From assembly GCA_963536495.1 (NCBI GenBank), contig CAUTAF010000014.1, positions 1-21,889 of the forward strand: a stretch of 21,889 nt of DNA, read 5' to 3'. Below are positions 15,820 to 21,853 of the stretch, piece after piece (the first letter of the stretch is position 1; each line of letters opens with the position of its first letter). Position numbers and translations under genes: made by a program. The notes under the pieces were generated by a model. The model did not search any database. It had not been told where the DNA came from and saw only the letters and a list, made by a program, of their open reading frames with translations. This stretch comes from CAJPPJ01 sp963536495. Lineage in GTDB: Bacteria; Bacillota_I; Bacilli_A; RF39; UBA660.

Positions 15820-16122
15820 TTACTCAAAAACTTTTTGTCCTATGTAAGTATCACTTTCTCTATCAAAGTGCATACAAACTAAGTTACAATCATACTTTTT
15901 ACAAGACTTTACAACTGCCAATGTAACAACTGTTAATCCTGTAACATATAATATAATTTGTACTTTTTCTTCATTATTTGCGATTTTTGTTTTAAAATAA
16001 TCATCAACCATTTTTTCAACAGTTGAAACATCTGTTACATCTTCTATTTCGTTTTCTATAATGTATTCTGTTACAGGCATTGTATGTCTTCCTTTAACAG
16101 TTCCTAATGAAATTTGTAGCAT
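15820..16122 (-). CDS. Hypothetical protein (100 aa)
   Basis: Not recognised with certainty. It begins MLQISLGTVKGRHTMPVTEYI and has a hydrophobic strand/helix pair ILYVTGLTVVTLAVVKSCK (near 57-75) followed by NLVCMHFDRESDTY, which looks like a Rossmann-type core and not a membrane anchor. The ATG at 16122 (AAGGAG 8 bases upstream) is preferred over the ATG at 16128 and GTG at 16131, because that spacing matches the other regulon genes. It is the second gene after the 94-aa gene, behind a strong hairpin at 16159-16195, so its expression may be set by that structure. Confidence 0.8.
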   Translation of the reverse strand: MLQISLGTVKGRHTMPVTEYIIENEIEDVTDVSTVEKMVDDYFKTKIANNEEKVQIILYVTGLTVVTLAVVKSCKKYDCNLVCMHFDRESDTYIGQKVFE

Positions 16123-16158
16123 ATTCATCACTCCTTATTCAAACACTTTTTTAAATGT

Positions 16159-16195
16159 CTAGGTAAAAGTTATAGTAAGAAAAACCTTTACCTAG
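16159..16195 (-). promoter_or_regulatory. Intergenic hairpin before the 100-aa gene
   Basis: CTAGGTAAAGGT pairs with ACTTTTACCTAG over 12 bp (one G-U). No T run follows on the minus strand, so it is more likely an RNA stability or partial-attenuation structure than a terminator. Its GGTAAAGG arm repeats the arm of the hairpin at 16745-16781. Confidence 0.6.
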
Positions 16196-16225
16196 CAAAA
16201 ATAAATCAACTTCAAAAAAAATATA

Positions 16226-16510
16226 TTAAAATCCCTCAATGTCAGTTAGAACAACAACTTCTTCATTGTCTTCAATAAAGTTTTTTTCATAACTTCTACC
16301 TACATCTTCTGCTAGAATATCGTATTCCGACATATATATTTCTCTTTTTTTTATATCTTCTCTTCCATTTTCAACACAAACTTGATATGCTTGATATTTT
16401 GAATTTTCTATTTCTTTCAATATAATTATATAATTAAAACTATCAGTTGTACTACCTAATTCACTTTCCATTAATTTTTCTTTCACTTCTTTAAATGTCA
16501 TTATTTCCAT
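16226..16510 (-). CDS. Hypothetical protein (94 aa)
   Basis: A small acidic protein that I do not recognise. It begins MEIMTFKEVKEKLMESELG and ends EEVVVLTDIEGF, with a strand-rich middle (YIIILKEIENSKYQAYQVC) and no signal peptide. The ribosome site is AAGGAG 8 bases before the ATG. It is transcribed from the regulon promoter at 16564-16592, and possibly also from the orphan promoter at 16808. Confidence 0.75.
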   Translation of the reverse strand: MEIMTFKEVKEKLMESELGSTTDSFNYIIILKEIENSKYQAYQVCVENGREDIKKREIYMSEYDILAEDVGRSYEKNFIEDNEEVVVLTDIEGF

Positions 16511-16563
16511 AATTATTTCTCCTTATTAGTTTTAAAATGTTTCATTTTTCCTTTGGTAGCCAT

Positions 16564-16592
16564 ATTATACCATAATATATATATTATGTCAA
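16564..16592 (-). promoter_or_regulatory. Regulon promoter/operator, copy 6 (94/100-aa operon)
   Basis: TTGACA (16587-16592), 17-bp spacer with the invariant palindrome, TATAAT (16564-16569), followed by the common type-I leader. Confidence 0.92.
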
Positions 16593-16659
16593 GGGTAAAT
16601 TTTAATTTATTTTTCCTTTATTTTATAAGTTTTATTTTATGTTTTCGTCTTTTTTTGAA

Positions 16660-16801
16660 ATTAATTGTTTAGAGGAGGGATAGAGTTCAACGATTTGTCA
16701 AACTCTATCTGTTATAAAAAAATATTACTATCTTTTTGAGGGTAGGTAAAGGACAGTGATTGTGGGGTACTATCCTTTACCAAATGAATTGTTTCATCTA
16801 T
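16660..16801 (-). ncRNA. Structured non-coding transcript behind an orphan regulon promoter
   Basis: The stretch has no credible ORF on either strand but contains two strong hairpins: GGTAAAGGATAG with CTGTCCTTTACC (16745-16756 with 16770-16781; loop contains ACCCC) and GATAGAGTT with AACTCTATC (16679-16687 with 16701-16709), the latter followed by CCTCCTCT. It is richer in G+C than the surrounding DNA. There is no T run after hairpin B, so the RNA may continue into the 94-aa gene as a long leader. Alternatively the hairpins are DNA structures such as an oriT or a single-strand origin. Ends are estimates. Confidence 0.5.
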
Positions 16802-16807
16802 ACAAGT

Positions 16808-16836
16808 ATTATATCATAATATATATATTATGTCAA
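16808..16836 (-). promoter_or_regulatory. Regulon promoter/operator, copy 7 (no gene directly behind it)
   Basis: TTGACA (16831-16836), 17-bp spacer with the invariant palindrome, TATAAT (16808-16813). It is the only copy not followed by a shared leader and gene; the next 215 bp are structured and non-coding. Confidence 0.9.
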
Positions 16837-16843
16837 GCATAAA

Positions 16844-16914
16844 TTAGTCAAAATTTTTTGATTTTTTTTGACTAAGAGAATTATTAGTCAAATTTTTTTA
16901 AAATTTTTTGACTA
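16844..16914. repeat. Two tandem inverted repeats with 40-bp period
   Basis: TTAGTCAAAA with TTTTGACTAA (16844-16853, 16866-16875) is followed 40 bp later by TTAGTCAAA with TTTGACTA (16884-16892, 16907-16914). They lie between the terminator at 16918 and the orphan promoter. Possible roles are protein-binding sites, single-strand DNA hairpins or iteron-like repeats. Confidence 0.75.
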
Positions 16915-16917
16915 TTT

Positions 16918-16948
16918 AAAAAGAGCAAGGGAATAAACCTTGCTCTTT
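16918..16948 (-). terminator. Terminator of the 175-aa gene
   Basis: AAAGAGCAAGG with CCTTGCTCTTT, followed by TTAAATAG on the minus strand, 16 bp after the stop; a GCAAGG-type stem. Confidence 0.85.
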
Positions 16949-16963
16949 CATTAAAAAAACTTC

Positions 16964-17488
16964 CTAAGAAACTAAATAAAATCTTTTTTCTTTATATGAT
17001 TTTCCATTGCATTTACCATAATTAATATATTTTTTATAAAAATCATAACCATAGCTTTTTAGAAATTCTTTTACATTTTCGTTCACTGTTCCTACTATGT
17101 AGATGTTATCATAATAATCTTTTTCTATTCTTACATCAAACAAGTTTTCTATTAGTTTTATGTTAGCATTAGAATTATCCTTGTTATATTCAAATCCTGC
17201 GTCAACTTCTTTAGTAAATTTTGCGTCATAATATTCTCTTGTTTGTGTATAATTGAATTTTCTTATCACATCTCTGTATTTTTCAAATGTATCACCAAAC
17301 ATTACTCCAAAATCTCTGCAATCATTAATTCTCCAAGTATATGTAAATACAATTTTTTCTTCTTTTAATATATCTTTTAACATTTTTTTTAATCTTTTAT
17401 CATCTAATTCTCCTTTGTATTTTTTCCACATCTTTTCTGTTAATTTTTTTACTAAAACTTTTTCATTTACTTTGTCTAAATATTTCAT
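16964..17488 (-). CDS. Hypothetical protein (174-175 aa)
   Basis: Not recognised. A lysine-rich helical N-terminus (1-50) is followed by an aromatic-rich part (TYTWRINDCRDFGVMFGDTF, then REYYDAKF) and a C-terminal FLKSYGYDFYKKYINYGKC. The ATG at 17488 is chosen over the TTG at 17494 because AAAGGAGA lies 6 bases before it. Control differs from the neighbours: two 18-bp palindromes at 17518 and 17558 replace the regulon element, so it could be autoregulated or respond to another repressor. It ends at a GCAAGG-type terminator. Confidence 0.8.
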   Translation of the reverse strand: MKYLDKVNEKVLVKKLTEKMWKKYKGELDDKRLKKMLKDILKEEKIVFTYTWRINDCRDFGVMFGDTFEKYRDVIRKFNYTQTREYYDAKFTKEVDAGFEYNKDNSNANIKLIENLFDVRIEKDYYDNIYIVGTVNENVKEFLKSYGYDFYKKYINYGKCNGKSYKEKRFYLVS

Positions 17489-17517
17489 AATCAATCTCCT
17501 TTTCTATTTTTTTAAAT

Positions 17518-17575
17518 TAGACAATATATTATCTATTATCATATTTTATTTTTAATTTAGATAAAATATTATCTA
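17518..17575 (-). promoter_or_regulatory. Promoter with twin 18-bp operators 40 bp apart
   Basis: TAGACAATATATTATCTA (17518-17535) and TAGATAAAATATTATCTA (17558-17575) are near-perfect palindromes with starts exactly 40 bp apart, about four helical turns, which suits cooperative binding. A possible promoter lies between them (TTTATC, 16 bp, TATGAT). The TAGAYAA half-site recurs in the repeats at 10678, 20016 and 21838. Confidence 0.65.
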
Positions 17576-17596
17576 TTAATTTTCTGTAAAGTTAAA

Positions 17597-17626
17597 AAGA
17601 AAAAGGTGAGTTTAAAACTCAACCTT
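17597..17626 (-). terminator. Terminator of the DUF1874 gene
   Basis: AAGGTTGAGTTT pairs with AAACTCACCTT with one bulge, followed by TTTCTTTTT on the minus strand, about 45 bp after the stop. Confidence 0.75.
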
Positions 17627-17671
17627 AATCTTTTTAAAGAAATAAAAATTTTACATTGCTTTTTTATTGAA

Positions 17672-18001
17672 TTAATCCAATCTTGTTAATAAAAACAAGT
17701 CAAAACCTATTTTGTGCATATCATCTATTGTTAAATCTTTAACATCATCAGGTAGTCTACCTTTCATTTTCAAAACTATTGCTTGTTGTCCTATATCTTG
17801 TGTAAATACAATTCTATTCGCTGGAACATCTACTCCTAATAATTTTGTTAATACATCTGCTGTTGCATTATGTCCTATTGCCGATAATAGATTATCTTTG
17901 TTTGCTTGTGCTAAATCTTTTGCTTGTGTTAAAGTTAAATCTACCATCTTATAAGTTCCTGTTGTTGTTATGATACTTGTGTTTAATAATCCTAATTTCA
18001 T
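17672..18001 (-). CDS. DUF1874 (STIV B116-like) protein, probable AcrIII-1 viral ring nuclease
   Basis: AcrIII-1 proteins degrade cyclic tetra-adenylate and so silence type III CRISPR effectors. This 109-residue protein has the whole family pattern: MKLGLLNTSIITTTGTYKM, then LLSAIGHNATADVLTKLLG (38-56), VPANRIVF (59-66) and KGRLPDDV (80-87), ending FDLFLLTRLD. From memory of SIRV1 gp29, the residues His47, Arg66, Arg85 and Glu88 correspond at a constant offset of three to His44, Arg63, Arg82 and Asp85 here; the last is a conservative acidic change. The length is normal for the family. AAGGAG precedes the ATG. It has its own two promoters and terminator, set inside the cassette array but without the regulon operator. 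Some family members may have non-CRISPR roles, so activity is inferred. Confidence 0.85.
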   Translation of the reverse strand: MKLGLLNTSIITTTGTYKMVDLTLTQAKDLAQANKDNLLSAIGHNATADVLTKLLGVDVPANRIVFTQDIGQQAIVLKMKGRLPDDVKDLTIDDMHKIGFDLFLLTRLD

Positions 18002-18137
18002 TTTTCATCACTCCTTAAATTTTCTAATTTTTTTTAATATTTTCTAATTTTCCAATTTTTTCCTATTCTTTCAAGCAAAAATAAAATTTCTATTTCTTTT
18101 CCAATGTCCTACAAACCTTGTTTTCCTTTACATAGAT

Positions 18138-18146
18138 ATTATAACA
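18138..18146 (-). promoter_or_regulatory. Extended -10 promoter, proximal, of the DUF1874 gene
   Basis: TGTTATAAT followed by ATCTATGTAAAGGAAAA. The sequence after it resembles that after the distal promoter at 18207, a duplicated promoter. The 130-bp leader between it and the gene repeats ATTAGAAAAT and holds no ORF. Confidence 0.6.
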
Positions 18147-18206
18147 AATCTTTTATACTTACTTTTTACAGTTTCGTACTTGCACTTCCTTTATCTTTAT
18201 ATAGAT

Positions 18207-18215
18207 ATTATATCA
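18207..18215 (-). promoter_or_regulatory. Extended -10 promoter, distal, of the DUF1874 gene
   Basis: TGATATAAT followed by ATCTATATAAAGATAAAGG, a 69-bp-upstream near-duplicate of the proximal promoter. Neither copy has a good -35 box nor the regulon palindrome. Confidence 0.6.
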
Positions 18216-18280
18216 ATTTACTTTTACCTAATTTTCTTGTATTTTTACTTTTCTAAAACCTAAAAAATTGCTTTACAATA

Positions 18281-18309
18281 AAAGAGAATGATTTTAAACC
18301 ATTCTCTTT
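18281..18309 (-). terminator. Terminator of the second 214-aa gene
   Basis: AAAGAGAATG with CATTCTCTTT and a TTTTATTG tail on the minus strand, directly after the stop codon. Confidence 0.85.
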
Positions 18310-18316
18310 ATATTTT

Positions 18317-18961
18317 TTAATACGGATATTTAAAAATTTCTGAAATATGCTCTTTATCATATTCTATTTTAAAATTTTTCACATCTCCATTGCCTGCATT
18401 TACAAGCAAATCATCTTTATTTATATCTTTTACAATATTTGTAATTTTTTTAAATTCTTTTTCGTTTAATTTCCAAATTTCTTTTAACTCTTCCAACTCA
18501 ATGAAATTTTCAGAAATATCTTCTTCATAATTTAAAAAAGACCATTTACAGTATTTTTCGTTTGTTTGTAAATTTACAAATAAATCAACAAATATTGCAC
18601 CATTTTCACAATCTACATAATCAAACGCCTTTAAGAAAAATCCTGTTTTTTCCATTTTTAAAATATTATTTTTATTAGACATTTCACTCAATATGAAAGT
18701 ACAATAAGGGTTTTTTAAAGTATTAACCAGATTATTTCTTAGCATATTATATTCTTTATTCTTTTTTTCTGTAAATATTATGTCTTTTGTTTCTATTCCA
18801 CCTAAAAATAATTTTACATTTGTAAAAAAGTTTTTTAGTGATAAAAACATTATATTACTATATCCACCCCATTGGTAATGAACTATTTCTCTTTCAATAC
18901 TTCTTATTCCTTTATCATCTACTACTTCAATATTGACTAAAATTTGTGTTCTTTGCCCCAT
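18317..18961 (-). CDS. MGQRTQ-family hypothetical protein (214 aa, copy 2)
   Basis: A paralogue of the protein at 9943-10587 with the same length. It has MGQRTQILVNIEVVD, IVHYQWGGYSNIMF (26-39), DCENGAIFVDLFV with YCKWSFL, and a C-terminal EYDKEHISEIF. The middle (50-115) diverges strongly between the copies, while the start and the HYQWGGY and DC-x-x-G blocks are kept, as expected of a conserved active or binding surface with a variable part. It is a complete cassette with regulon promoter, common leader, AAGGAGTGATGA and terminator. Confidence 0.87.
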   Translation of the reverse strand: MGQRTQILVNIEVVDDKGIRSIEREIVHYQWGGYSNIMFLSLKNFFTNVKLFLGGIETKDIIFTEKKNKEYNMLRNNLVNTLKNPYCTFILSEMSNKNNILKMEKTGFFLKAFDYVDCENGAIFVDLFVNLQTNEKYCKWSFLNYEEDISENFIELEELKEIWKLNEKEFKKITNIVKDINKDDLLVNAGNGDVKNFKIEYDKEHISEIFKYPY

Positions 18962-19014
18962 ACATCATCACTCCTTATTAATTTAAAATGTTTTATTTTT
19001 CCTTTGGTAAGCAT

Positions 19015-19043
19015 ATTATACCATAATATATATATTATGTCAA
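19015..19043 (-). promoter_or_regulatory. Regulon promoter/operator, copy 8 (214-aa copy 2)
   Basis: TTGACA (19038-19043), 17-bp spacer with the invariant palindrome, TATAAT (19015-19020). Confidence 0.92.
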
Positions 19044-19101
19044 GAAGTAATTTAGGTAATATTCTCTTATGGAGAAGTTTTTATATAGTATGATATTAAA
19101 C

Positions 19102-19130
19102 AAAAAAGCAAGGAATTGAGCCTTGCTTTT
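19102..19130 (-). terminator. Terminator of the 262-aa gene
   Basis: AAAAGCAAGG with CCTTGCTTTT and TTG on the minus strand, 9 bp after the stop codon; nearly the same stem as at 20061 and 21007. Confidence 0.9.
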
Positions 19131-19138
19131 AGTTTTTT

Positions 19139-19927
19139 TTATAATTCATACAAATATTCTGAAAAATCAGTATCTTTCATATCTTTAATTTTTTTTGCTA
19201 ATTCTTCATTAGTTACTTTTGTATATCCAAAAGGATTTGAAGAATATTTTTCTTTTACAAGATTTTCAACTTCTTTAATTTGCTTTTTTAAATCTTCATA
19301 AAAAAGTTGTAAACAATTTTGAATATTATTAATTTCTTCTTTATAAACTATTTTTAATTTTTTATAAACAATTTCCATAAATTCATTTGCATTTTTTATT
19401 TTTTTGTGTCTATCATCACAAATGTAATAAATATCACATTTTTTTTCTTCTAATTTTTCAAAGATTTCTTCTAAAGTTTTTTCTCCAATGAATTTTTGAA
19501 AACTTTCGTAATAACTCTTATTTTCTAATCTTTTTACTTCAAAAAAATTATCCAAAAAATCCATTAAATTATGGTATCTATTTTTGTAATAGTTATCGAA
19601 ATCACTTTCTTTATTAGCTTTTGCAGAAAATGTCCATCTAAAAACTTCTTCTGATATGATTTCATTAAAGAAATTTTCATTATATCCTTTTGAAAAAAAT
19701 AATTCTTTAAGTTTTTCCTTTGTTAAATCATTTACTGATATTATTTTTTTTGTGCTTTTTATTTTTTTTATTATATATTCTTCTCTTGCTGAATTATTCA
19801 TATAATTAAAATCAATAGTATTATATGTATTTTTTAACAAAAATTGAATAATATCTTCCTTTATTTCAGGTATTATTTTATTTAAAATTTCTTTTCTTAT
19901 TTCAAATATTTTAATATTTTTATCCAT
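19139..19927 (-). CDS. Hypothetical protein, family C (262 aa)
   Basis: Function unknown. It is closest to the adjacent 265-aa protein: shared FERRKEIINKL/FEIRKEILNKI starts, NTIDF (near 37), DLTxExLKxLFFSKGYN, KANKESDFDNYYKNRYHNLMDFLDNFFEVKR (near 105-135), a KKCDIYY block, NNIQNC, and the end SSNPFGYTKV...FSEYLYEL. It is charged and helical with no catalytic signature I can name. It is a single-gene cassette with type-II leader and AAGGAGTGATGA. Confidence 0.87.
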   Translation of the reverse strand: MDKNIKIFEIRKEILNKIIPEIKEDIIQFLLKNTYNTIDFNYMNNSAREEYIIKKIKSTKKIISVNDLTKEKLKELFFSKGYNENFFNEIISEEVFRWTFSAKANKESDFDNYYKNRYHNLMDFLDNFFEVKRLENKSYYESFQKFIGEKTLEEIFEKLEEKKCDIYYICDDRHKKIKNANEFMEIVYKKLKIVYKEEINNIQNCLQLFYEDLKKQIKEVENLVKEKYSSNPFGYTKVTNEELAKKIKDMKDTDFSEYLYEL

Positions 19928-19977
19928 ACAATCATCACTCCTTATTTAATTTTATTAGCTTTTCTTTTGATACAAGT

Positions 19978-20006
19978 ATCATACCATAATATATATATTA
20001 TGTCAA
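19978..20006 (-). promoter_or_regulatory. Regulon promoter/operator, copy 9 (262-aa gene)
   Basis: TTGACA (20001-20006), 17-bp spacer with the invariant palindrome, -10 TATGAT (19978-19983), the only copy with a changed -10. It is preceded by the inverted repeat at 20016. Confidence 0.9.
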
Positions 20007-20015
20007 GTTATAATT

Positions 20016-20031
20016 TAGACAATTTTGTCTT
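20016..20031. promoter_or_regulatory. Upstream inverted repeat AGACAA-TT-TTGTCT
   Basis: The repeat begins 9 bp upstream of the -35 box, in the same position as at 21838. Confidence 0.55.
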
Positions 20032-20060
20032 AATAAGAAAATAATATGATAAAAGCAAAT

Positions 20061-20089
20061 AAAAAAGCAAGGAAATAAACCTTGCTTTT
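20061..20089 (-). terminator. Terminator of the 265-aa gene
   Basis: AAAAGCAAGG with CCTTGCTTTT and TT on the minus strand, 8 bp after the stop codon. Confidence 0.9.
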
Positions 20090-20096
20090 GACATTT

Positions 20097-20894
20097 TTAT
20101 AATTCATATAAATAATTTGAGAAATCAATTTTTTTCATATTTTTAATTTTATTGGCTAAAATTTCATTGCTTAATCTTCTATATCCAAATGGATTTGATG
20201 AATGTTTTTCCTTTTCTTCAAATTCTATTTCTGCAATTTTATTGTTTAATTCTTTATAAAATGTAAAAAAGCAATTTTGGATATTATTAATTTCTTTTTT
20301 ATGTAATTTATTTAATTCATCAAAGATTATTTCCATTAAGTCATCTACATTTTTAATTCTTTCATATTTTACATCATAATAATTTATAGTATATCCATAA
20401 TAAATATTACATTTTTTTTCTTTTGCTTTTTCAAATACTTCTTCTAATGATAATGTTTTTAAAAATTTGTTATAACTTTCGTAATAACTTAAATCTTTTT
20501 CTCTTTTTATTTCAAAAATATTATCTAAAAAATCTGATAAAAGTCTATGTTTTTTCTTGTAAAAATTATCAAAATCACTTGTTTTACTAGGTTTTATTAA
20601 AATTTTTCTTTTGAAAAAATTTTCATAGATTACCTCACCAAAAAATTTACCATTATATTCTTTTGAAAAATATAAATCTTTTAATTCTTCATTAGTTAAA
20701 TCTTCCTTTGTTATTGTTTTTTTAATTTTTTCTCTATGATATTCTTCACTTGCTTTAATATTAATATTAGAAGTGAAATCAATAGTGTTTAATGGATTTT
20801 CTAATAAGAATTTTACAATATCTTCTTTTACCTCATCTTCTAATTTATTTATAATTTCTTTTCTTCTTTCAAACAACTTTATATTATTTTTCAT
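20097..20894 (-). CDS. Hypothetical protein, family C (265 aa)
   Basis: A paralogue of the 262-aa protein next to it and, more distantly, of the 259-aa protein at 7027-7806. Shared features include NNIKLFERRKEIINKL, NTIDF, DLTNEELKDLYFSKEYNGKFF (near 67-87), SDFDNFYKKKHRLLSDFLDNIFEIKR, KKCNIYYGY, NNIQNCFFTFYKEL and the ending SSNPFGYRRL...FSNYLYEL. The tandem arrangement and matching terminators indicate duplication of the whole unit. No function is assignable. Confidence 0.87.
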   Translation of the reverse strand: MKNNIKLFERRKEIINKLEDEVKEDIVKFLLENPLNTIDFTSNINIKASEEYHREKIKKTITKEDLTNEELKDLYFSKEYNGKFFGEVIYENFFKRKILIKPSKTSDFDNFYKKKHRLLSDFLDNIFEIKREKDLSYYESYNKFLKTLSLEEVFEKAKEKKCNIYYGYTINYYDVKYERIKNVDDLMEIIFDELNKLHKKEINNIQNCFFTFYKELNNKIAEIEFEEKEKHSSNPFGYRRLSNEILANKIKNMKKIDFSNYLYEL

Positions 20895-20949
20895 AACTCA
20901 TCACTCCTTAAATTTTAATAAAATGTTTTTATTTTCTTTTGGTGTGTAT

Positions 20950-20978
20950 ATTATACCATAATATATATATTATGTCAA
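20950..20978 (-). promoter_or_regulatory. Regulon promoter/operator, copy 10 (265-aa gene)
   Basis: TTGACA (20973-20978), 17-bp spacer with the invariant palindrome, TATAAT (20950-20955). Confidence 0.92.
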
Positions 20979-21006
20979 GTGGTAAATTATGCAATATTAT
21001 AGAAAC

Positions 21007-21035
21007 AAAAAAAGCAAGGTAGTGAGCCTTGCTTT
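21007..21035 (-). terminator. Terminator of the second 233-aa gene
   Basis: AAAGCAAGG with CCTTGCTTT, 7-nt loop, and TTTTG on the minus strand, 13 bp after the stop codon. Confidence 0.9.
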
Positions 21036-21047
21036 AAATATCTTTTA

Positions 21048-21749
21048 CTAATCTCTTTCTAGGAAGATTTTTTCGGAAATATCTTCATATTCTTTTAGTT
21101 TTGTTTTTAATTCTTCTGACGGATTGTAATAATCATCTTCATAGAATTGAATTTCTAAATCTTTCCAAGAAGATATAAGTGATTTGTCAAAGTTTAGATT
21201 TTCTTTAAATTCTCTACGATATTCAGAATTTTTTACTTTTTCCCAATCTACATCAGATACATCAAAATCTCCACCACCTTGTGAAGTTTCTGAACTTCTT
21301 GTTAATAATGCTAGTGGTGATACTGTTAATCCATTTGAAAAATTATATAACCCAATATATTGTTTCTTACTATCACAAACTATGTAACCTAACATTGAAT
21401 TTGCAGTAAGGTTATATTCTTTTTCTAATTTTTGTTTTGCTCTTATGAATTTTCCAAGTTCTTTTACATCAAAACTTGTCTTTTCAAACCCACTATTCCA
21501 AGCTAATTGATTTTTAAATGTTCCGTCCTCATCATAATCACATATTGTATTTACAACGACAGGTGTTCCTATCTTTTTAAGTATAAAATATAATGCTTGT
21601 GTTATTGTACTTTTTTCATAAAAACTTTCCAAAAACTTCATTCCACCAACACTAAACTTTTCTAATTTCAACTTTTCTTCTAAATTAAAAGTTGAATAAT
21701 TAATTTCATTTTCCTTATTTACAACTTGATAACCATAATATGCACCCAT
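21048..21749 (-). CDS. MGAYYGYQ-family hypothetical protein (233 aa, copy 2)
   Basis: Near-identical in its middle and C-terminal parts to the protein at 10764-11465; differences cluster at residues 12-50 and around 130-145. The conserved blocks are ALYFILKKIGTPVVVNT, DYDEDGTFKNQLAW, KELGKFIRAK, NSMLGYIVCDSKKQY, TRSSETSQGGGDF and SLISSWKDLEIQFYEDDYYN. Unknown function; soluble and cytoplasmic by appearance. It is a complete cassette with regulon promoter, type-II leader and terminator, and the first unit of the array inside the window. Confidence 0.87.
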   Translation of the reverse strand: MGAYYGYQVVNKENEINYSTFNLEEKLKLEKFSVGGMKFLESFYEKSTITQALYFILKKIGTPVVVNTICDYDEDGTFKNQLAWNSGFEKTSFDVKELGKFIRAKQKLEKEYNLTANSMLGYIVCDSKKQYIGLYNFSNGLTVSPLALLTRSSETSQGGGDFDVSDVDWEKVKNSEYRREFKENLNFDKSLISSWKDLEIQFYEDDYYNPSEELKTKLKEYEDISEKIFLERD

Positions 21750-21799
21750 AATCTCATCACTCCTTATTAAATTTTATTAGTTTTTCTTTTGATACAAGT

Positions 21800-21828
21800 A
21801 TTATACCATAATATATATATTATGTCAA
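21800..21828 (-). promoter_or_regulatory. Regulon promoter/operator, copy 11 (233-aa copy 2)
   Basis: TTGACA (21823-21828), 17-bp spacer with the invariant palindrome, TATAAT (21800-21805). Confidence 0.92.
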
Positions 21829-21837
21829 GAGATGATT

Positions 21838-21853
21838 TAGACAACTTTGTCTA
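21838..21853. promoter_or_regulatory. Upstream inverted repeat TAGACAA-CT-TTGTCTA
   Basis: A perfect repeat 9 bp upstream of the -35 box, matching those at 10678 and 20016. Confidence 0.6.

Noticed and set aside
16745..16800. RSF1010-type oriT nick site (GGTAA followed by CCC)
   Set aside because: GGTAAAGG and a later ACCCC occur, but the spacing and the GCG|CCCT core of the known nick sites are missing. Kept only as a weak possibility under the non-coding locus.
16740..16840. Plus-strand GTG-started peptide of about 28 codons
   Set aside because: It lies within the hairpin and promoter sequences and has no supporting features.
6912..21828. CRISPR array
   Set aside because: The repeated units are promoters separated by whole genes, not short repeats with regular spacers.
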